From: Branchiostoma floridae
Taxonomy: Eukaryota; Chordata; Leptocardii; Amphioxiformes; Branchiostomatidae
Direction: 5' to 3'
DNA: 64,000 bases
NCBI RefSeq assembly: GCF_000003815.2
Contig: NC_049981.1
Coordinates: 24,569,675-24,633,674 of the forward strand
The translations under genes were made by a program, and so were the position numbers. Below the pieces are notes generated by a model, which worked only from the letters and a program-made list of their open reading frames with translations, was not told the origin of the DNA and ran no database searches. This document shows, one piece after another, positions 1-13,440 of this stretch. How positions within the stretch are numbered: the first letter of the stretch is position 1; the number at the start of each line of letters is the position of its first letter.

Positions 1-1128
1 GAGATTTGGGTTGTGTTAGTGATACAACATAACTATCCATTTTCGTTATGCTTGTATTCAATTCCAATGGCTTTTCAATTTTGTTATAAAGATGATAACT
101 ACCGTCCTTTTGTCAGCAGAGACTTTCTGTTTATCCGATTTTCATGATAAGCATATCAAAAATAGCAGCATCTGCGTGTATAGATTATGGTATGTGAGTT
201 ATTTTACAATTTGAATATCTATACGAACCTCGCTATTTGTATTTCATATAAATATCATCTTATTCTTTTATTTATCGCGATCTACAAAAACAAACAGAAA
301 AAACGATGGAGAAATCTGTTATTTCAAACATTGTGCCATACACAGATATTGGTTGTATTCAACAGTTTAAAAAACACGGAAAGTATGAAACATGCATATA
401 GATATTGAAACATGTTATATTCTATGTGCAATCAAATCAAGTGAATTATGTATTCATTGTCTGGCAACATGAGGCTGCGCCGTGTAATAGAGAATTGTAC
501 GCTGTAATCAATGTTTAATCATCACTTTCATTAGCGCTAATACATTTCAATGTGTAGAGTAATTAACTTTCTAATGAATATATTCCTCCGCTACGCTGCC
601 CTAGAATTAGAGGTAAAAAGTAAACAGTTTTGATATTTTGTCTCATTTTTTTTTTATTCAATGTATTTTATGACGAAATTATATCTATATGGTAAAATCG
701 TGGGGTACTATGTGTAATCTAAAATTATCAATCGAAAAAAATGCTTTTATTTTCTTCACTTTCACCGGTCCTGTGAAGTCACTCTGCTGATCTATTTTTC
801 GGATGTTCCAAATTGTTTCCGGGCCTTTTGTCCTTCACAATTATTTCAGCAGACTTCCACAGTGTGAATTAGCTTAGACATGCCCCGCGTTAAGTACTAA
901 TACAGACGTGCAGACTTTTTAATCTAGAAATACCTCACTCATATTCCCTTAAGACTAGTGCCTTTAGACTTTTGATATCGTCCCTCATAAGGAGGTCTGA
1001 ATAGACTGTATGCATATGGTGCAAATCTAACCTTTCATAAACGAAGCAAACGCGGATGGCAGGTAGTTGATATGATCTACATGAATATGGCTCACTTGGG
1101 TTAACTGTTACCGTATAAGATGTGGTAA
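1..1128. other. AT-rich DNA, nothing recognised
   Basis: Reading frames are short and AT-driven. No repeat, splice-supported exon or RNA gene was seen. Confidence 0.6.
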
Positions 1129-1130
1129 TA

Positions 1131-1315
1131 CCCCCCTCACATTAGGCGCGATTCGATCGGACGACGAGTCTGCAAGCTCTGAGTTACGAGGAGGCATGAC
1201 CCTGACGGGAAGTGGGAACTCTGCCATTTCTTCGTCGGCATCAGGGTCATGCCTCCTCGTAAATTAGAGCTCGCAGACTCGTCGTCCGATTGAATCGCGC
1301 CTAATGTGAGGGGGG
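1131..1315. mobile_element. Foldback MITE, 185 bp, TA target duplication
   Basis: Inverted arms of 77 bp at 1131-1207 and 1239-1315 match with five mismatches and no gap, leaving a loop of about 31 bp. The ends are CCCCCCTCACATTAGG and its complement. The dinucleotide TA flanks both ends (1129-1130, 1316-1317), fitting a TA-targeting DNA transposon such as Tc1/mariner. There is no coding capacity, so it would depend on a transposase elsewhere. High arm identity implies a recent insertion or strand correction. The superfamily assignment is inference. Confidence 0.88.
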
Positions 1316-1317
1316 TA

Positions 1318-4300
1318 TAAGGTACATTCTACTAAACGGCGATCGCACTGCAACCTCGGTACGACCTAGACTGGATCTGCGAAACCCTTGACTTCAGAAT
1401 TGAAATATCCTGCAAAATGTAAAAGCATGTCTGAAAAGACAACAAAACATACAACTCGTTTTTAATCTATGAAAGTCCGTCAAATCGGTTGACCGGTCGC
1501 CGCCGTAGTGAAATGGGGTGTTAGATCGGCGTTGTGGGGTTTCTCTTCGGAAGGGTTTTGAAGTCGTGCCCCGCTTGTGAGGGAGGGAGGGGGTACCGCC
1601 GGTCACCTGTCTTACCCCACCCCACCCCAACATGCCCAACCAAAGAAGCAACCTACTGTAGGTGGCACCATGACACACTGACAACGAGCGAGTGTGCCAC
1701 CCTATGTCTCATTCGGTGCAGGCATTTTTTTTAAACTAAGAGCTTATGGCATCTTTATTGACATAACCAACTGTTTGTTGCTCAATTTATAACGTTGAAG
1801 AACGGCACATTTGGTGCAAAGGACTTCGTGAGTTAGCAATTTGACACTATGTTATACATTAGAATAAGTTTTGATGTTTCACTATGTCTGGTATCTACTT
1901 TAAAAGTATCGTGTGCAATCCTTTCCTTGTAGTCAAACCAGTATGGTTCAATCGTATTTTGTTTCATTTTCATACGATGGGTATGAACACATGTACAAAT
2001 TTAGTTTACACGGGGTAAACAAGGTATGAGAAGAATGAAATTGTAAAATGTTTTCATATGTGTCTTTCAGTGACTGACCAAAAATGTTAAAAGGTATTGC
2101 TTTATAACTGTGTATAATGTAGAACCATAAACAACTATGAGAATATATCAATAAGCTCAGCAAGCAGATGCAGAGATATTCTAAAGTCTTTACCACCTTA
2201 CTTACGTCTGTATTTTGAGATTATAAAAGATACGTGATTCAGATTTTGTTGAAGATATGGAGGGAAATGTGTTGTGTATACCCCCTACTGTGACAGCATA
2301 CCAGGACCGTAAGCTTTGCATCTATATCATCCGATAACGTAATCAGCTATCTGCATACCGGATTGGACAGTGATGTACCCCGCACATCACTTCTTAATCT
2401 TACTAAATATCTGTCCAATCAATGCCATAGTTGACTTAATTAAATCAAAGCCTTCTACTATCTCATGTCGGACGCCCGGCGCATTGACACAAGGCAACAA
2501 AATCGCCTCATATCACGGACTGAGGCTCGGTTACAGAACATACAGATTCTTTCCATCTCAAGCCGCCTGCTGGGCATTTTGTGGCTATAATACCATCTCT
2601 AGGAAGGAGGGAAAGGGTAAAGCATTCTATTTTAAGATTAAATTAGATCTGGTCACCTCAGAAAAGACGCAGTGCGCTTAAGACGAATACACGCAAAAAT
2701 AATAGGAAGGTGATCATGAGCTTCTCATTCCCATAATTCTATCTTTAACCAAAAGTGCAGAAGTAAATAGCGGTTATTGATAGATTATAGACCATATTTG
2801 AACAAAAAATCTCTCAATTGTTGCTAGATACGAATGACCTTTCTCGACCCGACTGAAATACCAGTAAGCTTCAATTCTGTGCCTATATTGGAAATCAAAT
2901 AGATTTAAACGAGCTCCTAAGCCAAGGTAGACGGTCAAAACTGCCAACAAAGCTGTTCAGAAGAATGTTTACATTTTCCAAACCCCAGCTTTCAAGCTTA
3001 ACCCAGATATCTATTTCAATTGACAGCGGTTGCGCTGATAAGCTAAAGCAACCATAATTTATAAACAAAGTAAAGGCGTGCTGTACTCCATCATAAACAA
3101 CGCCGTTTGCAAATCAAATACGAACAAGGTTCTAAAGAAAAAACATATCTGTTTATAGTCCTTTTAACCTGCCGCTTATAAGAAAGACAAATGATTCAGG
3201 TTCAATTCACTATATTTCTAAAAGACCTTAATCTGCTTTTGAAGTTTCACGGTACATTAAGGTCTACAAGAAATTAGAATATAACGATAACGTAGCCAAT
3301 TCGTTTTTAACTTTCTAATACTAGATATTACTCATATATATGCATATGCAGGTATCTTTTAAGTAATATAGAGGTAGTTTGCACCACAGCTATGTTTGCC
3401 ATACGATATCGCGCACTTGATAGTGCAAAATGCCAAAAGGCACGGAAATACGCACTTACACAATTTGCTACCTGTCTCAGCTAATGCTTTATTGTGCATC
3501 TATGTGCATAAAATGTAGTACGCAATATTATCGTCCCTAGCCCATTATCAAAAATGTATGGGACTTGAATGTCTACGAATAAAATCAACCAGACTACACA
3601 GAAGATTGTGTAAAATTTAGTGTTGTCTAATTCGATTAACAAAGTACTGTACCAAAAGTCTGTGTCAAACGTGTTATAATACGTAGAACATATGCAGCAT
3701 GCTTGATTTTATTGCTACTTATGCTCCCTGTTTTGGTCCTACGCGTCTTGGAAACACACGCAAGGTTTGTGAGACATTCATCCAAGGTCCAAGGTAAAAG
3801 TACGATTTCTTAGACACTATTGAACACACGCAAGACACACAATTCGTTAGGAGTATGAGAATTAAACTAGTACTCACGACGAAATGCTTGTGATGAGAAG
3901 CCTTCACCAGGCATCCGCCATGGTTTCTTCAGTTCCCACTACCACAATTCGTTCTTTACCTTTGAAATTCGTTGAGCGATCTATGAAAAAGTTGACCACT
4001 CAGCGTTTACAGCCTTTAACTATAGTGGAAAGGCGGTGTAGTAAAATATTCAATATCGACAAAACAGCGAATGGAGTCTACGAAAGTCCTACCGCAGAAG
4101 CTTTGGGGTTTGTGTGGCTCGTTTGTGGGTTATCTAAGGCTGACTTAGATATATTTCTGGCAGAAACACGACTAAGAAACAGATTCTACAACTTGTGAAA
4201 ACTTGCTGCAACTGATTTCCGCCTACTTTTGTCGCAGCAACCTTTAATGCAGCAAGGTTATGTTTCAGCGCATTGCATATAATATGTGTACAAATGAAGT

Positions 4301-6816
4301 AAATCAATGAGCGTTTGTTCTGAATTGCGCCTGTAGAATGTGCAAAGCAATGATATGACTCTCAATCCCTCTTTGACGTTTGAGTATTTATTAAACCTAG
4401 CCATGCAGCAACTAACTGTTTCTAATTTTCCGCCAACCGACAAAATATTCTTATTCAATTTTCACACTTCTTGATTGCTTCCACATAATTACCTCTTTCA
4501 TGTAACGATGCAGGGATACTACCAATCTAACAGGCCCTTGGTACAAACTGTGTAAGTAATTAGTCTACTCGGTGGGAAACTCGCTCAATATTCAAGCGCA
4601 AAGAGATCGAGTTCTAAACATCAAAGAGTTCCCTCTAACCGGCACAGACACCGGGCCGTAATGGGCGTACAAAGCGTTGTTTACCCGAAGAAAATTAGTC
4701 GTCTTAGTAGAAATTAAAGTAAATCCGAACCTCTTCTAAACGGAGGGTTGAGAGACCTATAACCCGACCTGATCTGTGCTTCCGGACAGAAGTCAGAAGT
4801 CGTCCTAAAATCCTAGTGAAAATCCGCCAAACATGCCCAATTTCCCTGCTCTAGTCTTCTGGGCTTCATTTATACGAGTTGTGTGTTTTAGGTTAGGTGT
4901 ACTCCTACTTTCTAACACCTCCGGGCGAAAGTTGTCACGGGGGAAACAAGCCAGAAACGGTGGAGAGAAAAAAAAACGAAGTCTAACAGCAACCTTGGAT
5001 CAAGTATAAAGGGGATCAGAGTTAATAAAATACACAAAAGGTTGAAATCAAATGAGTCAATTGCATTACGGAACCTAATGAGTTAGGGGTAGCTTTAGTC
5101 AGTTGGTTGTAAGCCGAGAATACTGGATATTTGACGATATTTGATATTTGGCGCTGATTTTTTTGTCAAAAGAAGAAACTCATTTTCTAACTCAAACGTC
5201 TGCATAGTGATGTAAATTTGGTTAGTCTACTCCGGAATGTGTTAGAAAAAAAGAGCAAAGTACTTTAACAGCAATGATCTCAATTTACAAGCCAGAACAC
5301 GAAAAACGTGCGAAGCCTTTGAGTTAAGTTAGGAGTCGATTTGTATATTACAAGGACAATGTAAAAGGAGGACCAAGTTTGAAGACTTGAAGATAACAGT
5401 TCCTCTACCTTACACAACACGTATTTAGAGTATTGCCAAAGCTTTACAAAGAGCAAATTGACTTCTTGTATATGATCTCGAACAGTAGGACAAGTAAAGA
5501 GCAATTTTTAAAGAATAAATGTTGTCTTAAATTAGTTCCTACAATACCACGGGTAGGACCATTGCTTACTCTCAAACGTCTGTAGTTACTACGCAACGCT
5601 GTAATGTGGAACGTGTTTGAGTAGCCCTAGAGTTTTGGGTATTTTGATGAACAGCGAATAGCGAGCAAGAAAAAAGTTATAGGAGTGAGTTGGATATACT
5701 ATAGAATGTCTATGCATGATGGAAATAATGAATCTTGCACTGTGTAGGCTGTAGGTTTTAAGTACTTGTAGACAAAATACATCCATTTCTATGCCATTCT
5801 TCATTAATATTTCGGTCATACGAGACTACAACTTCGTCCAGGTCTTGCAAGAAAACATGCATTTTCTGTACGGAAATATATGTTAAAGGTTAAAAGCTGG
5901 ATAAGACTGCTACCACATGGTGTGATTCTCATAGTTGTGCTGGAAGTGCGAAGTTTTTAATGGTTGACTTCAGGCAGCATCTATTTTCCCATATGTATCA
6001 ACGATGTGCAATGGCATGTTACCATCAAATACCTAACTGTGTAATATTTCGGCTCCATCGCGGCGTTTTGTAAAAAAAATAAATCGCGACGTGAACTTGT
6101 ACAAAAAACACATACACCTCTAAATCAACGGTACATAACAAGCCAAAACCATACAATTCAATGCCTATTTGATCAATTTTTAAAGCAGACATAGAGAAAG
6201 TGTCATTCCTTTCCACACCTTGTTGTATCTTGGTCTATTTGCAATGATTCCGAATTCACGCAAAGAAATCCTGACAGCTCAAATAGTACCGAAATAAAAC
6301 TTGAAGGAAGGGTATTTCCAATGCCCGGTGGATTTATATCTTGGGATGGCTTATCGGTATCTACAACGACATGAAGACTTGGCTAAAAGGTATTTACGAA
6401 AAACATGTCCTGTACTAGACAGCTGCCAACTTCATCCGAGAAAAGTTTACGAGATGAGCAAGCAAATCGTAAAATGCGATCCAGACAGCCAAACATCCGA
6501 CCTACCCCTTCTTGCCGCCTCGTTCTTAACCTTGAAATACCACCGCGCCTTGGGTTACAAATATTCTTAGATGTGGTGAAACATAAAATCTGTGTGAGGA
6601 AAAGATTTGAGGGCCGTATTTTCACAGCGATTCTTGAGGGCACCGTGTGTATTTTATACCGTGGGAAACTTGATACCTATCTCTGAAACACGGAGTTGTC
6701 ATACTGTGGTGGAATCGACAGGACAACACGTATAGAAGACAGTAATACATATGCCAGACATCAGCTTATTATATCAGTAGACAGACATATCTTTCTAGCA
6801 TACATGTAGCTGTCAG
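1318..6816. other. Mostly AT-rich intergenic DNA with small GC-richer patches
   Basis: GC-richer patches lie at about 1480-1710, 2460-2600 and 4600-5000, without a recognisable product. The frames at 3884-4198 and 6301-6570 (plus strand) resemble no family I know and lack splice or composition support. A minus-strand ATGGCGG word lies at 3915-3921. Confidence 0.5.
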
Positions 6817-7002
6817 NNNNNNNNNNNNNNNNNNNNNNNNNNNNNNNNNNNNNNNNNNNNNNNNNNNNNNNNNNNNNNNNNNNNNNNNNNNNNNNNNNNN
6901 NNNNNNNNNNNNNNNNNNNNNNNNNNNNNNNNNNNNNNNNNNNNNNNNNNNNNNNNNNNNNNNNNNNNNNNNNNNNNNNNNNNNNNNNNNNNNNNNNNNN
7001 NN
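6817..7002. other. Assembly gap (186 N)
   Basis: Run of N in the sequence. Any reading frame crossing it is meaningless. Confidence 1.
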
Positions 7003-9040
7003 AATTTATAGAATTGTCTAAATCTTAGGAGACAGTCTGTAAATATGAGAGAAAGCACGTGTGACTGAAACATGTTACGGTAATATAATGTATAATACCA
7101 GATGAAAACTACCGCCAAAATGTTGTTGCAAATGTAGTATATTACCTTCGATTCAGCCGTCTACCAACCACAGCCCGCCTTACCAAAGTTTAGTTGTTCG
7201 ATCCCGAGAAAAAAAAGATATCCGCCATGTTGTGCTGCAGACGTGACCCGGACAAATAGTATGAGCCTGCGCACTGGGAACCTTTCTCTCTCTCCCTCTC
7301 CCATAAACTTCGTCTCAAGCCGCAATGGAAAACAAATAAAACTAGACCTCAGGAATTTTAAAACATTTGCGTAAGAGATCTTCAGAAGTGGTGCTGTCTC
7401 CTTTAGCTTACGAGGGGAGACAGTTGAACGAGACCATGGACAACATCGTTAGGGAAAATTTAGAACATCGGCGCTTTGTGAGTCATGTTAACGAGGGAGG
7501 TGCTGGTGTAGCACTGAAATAGCCTAGTGCTGTCGTCAATGTCAAAAGAGCACACGTTTAGCTATAGGAGGCAATTATATACGTCTATTGCAAACTAATT
7601 ACTCATATGAAACCACTATATCTCTTTTTTTTAATCGGAATAAAACGTATCAATCGTCTATCGCTCAACTGGTTTTCAAAAATAGTTTCAATCCTATCAA
7701 AAAGTTAATATCTCATAGTTGTTCTGTTGAATAACTTATGATTGTCAAACTTGCAATGAAAAGTGTTTTTTTATCTAATTTTCACCAACTCGTATCATAT
7801 AAAAAAAACCTTCTTAAAAACTTAAAATATGAAATAAAGTTAGTTTGGAGGTATGGAAATGTGTAGGCAGTCGTCCTCAAAATAACTGCGCGTTCTCGGC
7901 ACTTTTTAAGTGATGGTCAGGCTCAACATACATGTATTCTATATCACCTGATTTATTTTTGTTCTTTTAAATTCATGCTGTCTTCACAAAACATTACGAT
8001 GTATACGACAATTGTAAATATTCGTATCAAGTTGTGAAAAAGTCGACTTTATCATATTTTGTATTGTAAAACCATTTGTTCGTATCATTTTTCTGCTCAC
8101 AAAACATAGCCAGATTTTTAGCCTACAAGAAGTGACAAGTGTGACCAAAAATGTCGAATACTGTTTACAAGACGATGTGTCCTTTGCTTCTACAACCTTG
8201 AAAAGTAGGTTACAAAAATTACTTCCTTTTAGGCGTAAGACGTTGTTTTCTTTTTGCAATGACGAAGTGTTATTAGATAAAAGAAATATACCAGCAATGT
8301 GATGCACAAAGTAATACTAACATACGCATTTACGGGTTAAAAAAAACTGGCTACTGAAATTCCTGTACCGATGAAAGTCGACATAAAACGTCTTTAAATT
8401 CTATAATACATGGAGCGCTTAACACATTGAAAAAGTCAGAAAGCGTGGCCATATTTTACTTACTTTACAGACTTGAAGAATCATGCATATATTTTTTTTT
8501 ACTTTCTAGATAAAATACCAATCATGTTGGCTGCCTTCTTACTGTATGGGCACATTTTCCTTAAGATACTTGAATATTTGTAAATCTCAAAGTTAGTTTT
8601 GTACGTGTAAAGTGGTGCAGCTTTGTACAGCAAAAAAGTTACCGACAGCCAAGTAGCATGTGCATGGTGTAATTTGGCCTCGGAAAGGCGTAAAACAGCG
8701 AAGTATCCTTGCCCGTCTGTGGTAAGAAAATATGTCTTTGTCGTCAAAAGTTCACCAATGTCTACATATAACCGTTCTAGAGTTTATGATTTGTGTAAGA
8801 AAGAATTAACAAAATGTTTCTGTTAAGCAGATTGCTATATTTTTCGGTTAAGTTTGGAACGTTTTTCTGAAAACCTGTTGCGTTATCATGTATGATAAAA
8901 ATAAACATATGTCCCCATTGCCTAGGGACTGGATCTATCCGTGCCACTCCCGGCCTTGTACAAAAATGCTGTCAGAAATATCCTCACAGTTTTAGCGAGT
9001 TGATGTAAATGATAAGCAGCTAAAATCCCTAAGATTAGTC
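7003..9040. other. Intergenic DNA, nothing coding recognised
   Basis: A denser patch at about 7190-7330 contains CCGCCATGTTG (a YY1-like site on the minus strand) and a short CT-rich run. The rest is AT-rich. Confidence 0.5.
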
Positions 9041-11400
9041 GTGCCACGGAAAGAGACCCTACATTAGCGAGTTAGAACCATAGTTTCCCTCCCCTCCAAT
9101 GGTGTATGCGCAGACAAGGAGACTGCAGCTTGTCGTCTCTTTTTAATCTCTCCCATAGGTTAGTACTTATGATATCACGATACTTATCGCTGTTTGGGTA
9201 CTTCGGTTCTATAGATCTACAGTAATTATCAGGTTCAAATTGCGTTTTTCTGAGTAATTAGCCCGGGAAACCCGGCGCATGCCGCCAGTGTGATCCGAGG
9301 GCTTACACCGGCGAAATCCGCGGTAGATTGGAAGTTTTTTTTTTCCCTCCTAGCTGCCGACAGCTTTTAACAGACGTTAGATGTTCTTATCAAAATGTTC
9401 TAAATTTTTGTTGGGGTGTCTGTGCGTTTTCTCCCACTCCCATAGAAGCCACGCTAAACACGTTGTTTCCAAATAGTAATTGCGAGGATCATCGTACTGT
9501 GCGCACAGACATGCTCGGGATTTCAGTTCGTGTTTCCCGACAGCTTTGGCTCCGAGCTCCGGGCTTAGAAACAGGTTTTGACAGATATTCGGATAAAACA
9601 TTCATCAAGAAGGACCCTTAGGAATTATGATTACATGTGGTGTAATGAAGACATGCCCCCGCACAGTTTGAATCTGTCATATGGCGTCAAAGGCTGACGA
9701 GAGTTGACGAGACTATGTACAGTGGCCAGAAGGACGCGAGTGCATACAAACTCTTGTTCAAACGTGTTCAGCACTCAAGATGTCTAAACTCCTCTTGTCT
9801 AAGCGTTTCGGCAGACGAATTGTCTACTTTCTGGAGTTATTTTTGATCTCTTCACGCAGATGAAGTGTTGGTGTGAGGGTTGTTGAACGCAGTTTGATTA
9901 CATTGCGCTGATACAGACGATAAGAAGTATCTACTACGACCGGGCCGCTAAAAGTACTACCTAACGCTACACCATAGACAGGTGCGACCAGGAGGTTTGC
10001 TAAAGTTATCCCTCAACGCTCTACTTTAACCAAAGCGTGTCAGCTAAACGTCCCAAACAATACAAAACACTATACGATTCCAGATCCAGCTTTAGCTTTA
10101 TTTGCCGTGTTAGCATTTGGTTGGAAGTAAATTCTCCATGAGATTTAAAGTCTGTGTCCTCTCTTTTCGTGCGTGTGGTCCTAGCAAGCCGAGTTCGGCA
10201 CACACTGCAGCTTTGAGAAAATCGTACGCGTATTGAAAGAAGTCTCCAGTCTAAAGAGAGTCGTTATTTACCAAGGCGTGCTTGAATAAAAATGGAAAAT
10301 CTAGGCCTTATTTTGACAGCTTGCTATCTTGCAAAGATCTTTTGTTAGATACCAATCCCCGTGAGGTCGAGCTCTTGACGGGTTAAATGGCTACTGGTCA
10401 GTTTTAGCAGAGAAACGTCGCACACTGCCTTCAGAGAGAAGATTCCTTGATTCTAATGTCTGCACCTTATCAGTCTACAGAGAGATAAAAGTCTGCCAGA
10501 AAAGCGTCTTCGGTTAAAACGGCGGACTAGCTTTTCTCTCAACTCGGCAGAGCCACCTTTAGAAGTCGATACCCGAGCCGAGGGGCCCGTACCGGCAAAA
10601 GGGGGCCTCCTCAGCCGGCAGGGGTAACCGGATCCGCCGGGCGCACAGCTTCAGCCCTTGCCCGCCTCCACAACAACAATTCCTTATGCATACCTCGCCA
10701 AGATTCGATTCCCCTCCGCTGGATTGATCAAGGTTTCCGTGTGTTCAGTACGAGAGTTACAAGCGGGGCTGAAAAGTTACGACCGAAGACCAGGAGTTAC
10801 GGCGGTTTTACAACAGGTGTAATTAACGCCCCTCGCCAGGCCACGCAAGCCGATACAACCGCGCGGGACCTCGCAAAACGGAGTGGTCAGCTAGCACGAC
10901 TGGTCAGTACGTACACCCGATCCCCCTCTCGCCTTTTCCGCCATTTTTGTTGTTGTCTTTTGCTTTGGTAAACACACGGCAAAATGCTCACTAAACCGGC
11001 ATCTCAATACTGTCAAAACTTGACAGCTCTGAAGCCTTGTAATGACTCTTCTTTCTCAGTATGTAAACTATACCCGCTGGACACGAAACTACTGAGACGT
11101 TTGGTTTTGTTTAGAACGTGTAAAAAGAACAAGGGTTTGGTCACCTTAGCCCGGACAGGGTGTTCACTGTTTGACCAGGCTGTGTGTACTGACCACAATA
11201 CCGCTTTGCTGTGGTCCCTCGCACGAGACCTTAACCGCACACAACCGTATACGTCTCCAAACACAAAACACAATGTGGGATTTCTCAGTATGTACGCGGA
11301 AGTCCTCTTCAATAAAGCCTCAGCCGGCACGATCACAAACGTCAGTACCAAGGTCCTGTTGTCTTTGTATACTAGTTTTAATTATTGACGAGTCGATGAG
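9041..11400. other. GC-richer, CpG-bearing stretch; candidate regulatory island
   Basis: CpG dinucleotides cluster at about 9255-9330 and 10540-10960, unlike the AT-rich flanks. CCGCCAT at 10938-10944 gives CAAAAATGGCGG on the minus strand. A 134-codon ATG-started frame at 10984-11388 has an overlapping antisense frame of similar size and no family resemblance, so I do not call it a gene. Promoter or enhancer function is inference from composition. Confidence 0.35.
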
Positions 11401-13440
11401 CTGGTAAAACACACTTCTGTTTACAATTATAGTACCCTTCTTCAAGACCATAGCTACCACGCGCCCTAGAATTACGAATGAAGAAATGCCCAAATTCATT
11501 TTCTTCGAGCAGCTCAAAAAATACAAGCTCACAGCCCGTTGGAGAGTTAGCTACAAAATTTTTACCTTCATCATTTTCTCACGTTAATTAATTGACATGT
11601 TAAGTTGTCTAGAATGACAACTTTACTAACTCTTAAAAGTAATAGAATCAAACGCTCCATTTCTTATGACATCAAACATAACATAGCAAATAACACTAAC
11701 TTAAGCAGTGTCCGTTGACATTCAAATCGACTATAATACATGAGGTTGCAAATAATTTTTCTTTGCATTGTCTAAAGATAGAGTGGTTAATCATTCAGAA
11801 AGCTGTATATTATATCTGGTTGATGTCCATCTTTATATGTACTCACGTGAAAGCAATAGAATACTCCACTGTTTTGTCTACAATTCTTGCTGCTAAATTA
11901 TTCATACAAGCTAATTAATTGTGTCTTACAACGTTCATTATTTTCATACACAGGACAAATTGATTTGTTATGAATACTCATGTCAACATATGGACAAAGA
12001 TTGAATACAAGTACATTTTGAAGCAGTACCTCAAAACGAAGCATTTTGCTCTGTATCTTTCTACCTACATGCATATCTAAATATCTCCTAACCTTATACA
12101 CTTTTGTACACACATTTGCATTTTCCTTGGACGATCTAAAATGCATTATAAACATCACATACTGTTTCATATCTGCAATATACGGCGTATAAGACAGCGT
12201 AGAGAAAAGCTCATGTCTTATTTCAACATTTCAATGGACACTGCTGTTGTCATAGACCCCTGGACGGCTGATTATCATTTTTGAGGTTGCGAATTTTGCA
12301 GGACCACCTGATAATTCTTCTACAAATTCTCCGATATTTCATACCTTTAACCTCAAGGATTATTCACTTACAGGGACATGTTCCTGTCTATTGTATTTTG
12401 AAGTGCCAGTAATTTCGAACGGTGGTTTTAGTACACTTCTTTACCCTGCATTGTTTTGTATACAGCGCCAAAAAGTTGCAATCTTTCAGCTGTATTTTCG
12501 GCGCATATTTTTAGGGTAGGCCCCTCTATAGACAAGCCTCAAGTGTTTTCATTTTATGTGACCTTTTGACATAAAGAATAAAATTGTAAGTTAGAAGTAT
12601 TTTGCATTCCAGTAAATATGATAATGTTGAAAAGAAAGGGCACAGCATGCTTTTATCGGTGATTTTTTTGTCTGCTCTAGCTTTGAAGTCAATGTTTTCG
12701 TTACAAAATTCTATTATGTAAACAGTCAAAGATCAAAGGGGTTGCGTATGATGAATTTTGTGAGGTTTATTTTCTTATTATAATATAATGAAAAAGTGCA
12801 AGTCGTAATATCTTCTCCATCTCTCCTGTTGTCTGTATATGTTTAGTAACAATAGACGATGCTAGATAAGCTGCAACCATAGAAATATTTACTGTTAATG
12901 TTCAAAATATCTGTTGCACATCACGGTTTCATATATGATACTTTTGTATTGTATCGTAAAATGACTGTATATCATATTTTTCGCGTTTTCATTTTTCACA
13001 CCTCTGAACAATGTGGTTATAGAGTTAACATTGTTTTATACTGACACAAACATTACAATAAGAAGTGTTTTTCCCCATTAAGTTACATGTTTTACCCTTT
13101 CGTATTCAAATTTGTACGGCAGACATATCAGTCACGAAATGTTAGTTATGGACGTCTAGTATAATGTACATGGACGATACAATTCCTAACACCTGCAAGA
13201 TAATGTTGAATGCATTTGACAATACGTTACATAAAGGAAATTGCGTTTCTGTCCGTGCAAGCATCAAGGTAATCCTTTGTATTTGTGCGCTTTATCCCTG
13301 CTAGTCGCCATATTTAATATATGGCTTATTTTCTAACTATTGTCCAACAAGGTGTGACATATAACAGATCAGCTATGATTTCTATTATAATCTAACTACG
13401 TCCCACAAACCTATTGTCGCTCCTTTTAATGAAAAAAGAC
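11401..13440. other. AT-rich intergenic DNA, nothing recognised
   Basis: Long AT-rich tracts. No repeat or coding signal stood out on either strand. Confidence 0.6.

Noticed and set aside
6813-7118. 101-codon minus-strand frame
   Set aside because: Most of it is N.
10984-11388. 134-codon ATG-started plus-strand frame
   Set aside because: A 112-codon antisense frame overlaps it, the translation matches no known family and there is no splice or poly(A) support. It could be revisited with transcript data.
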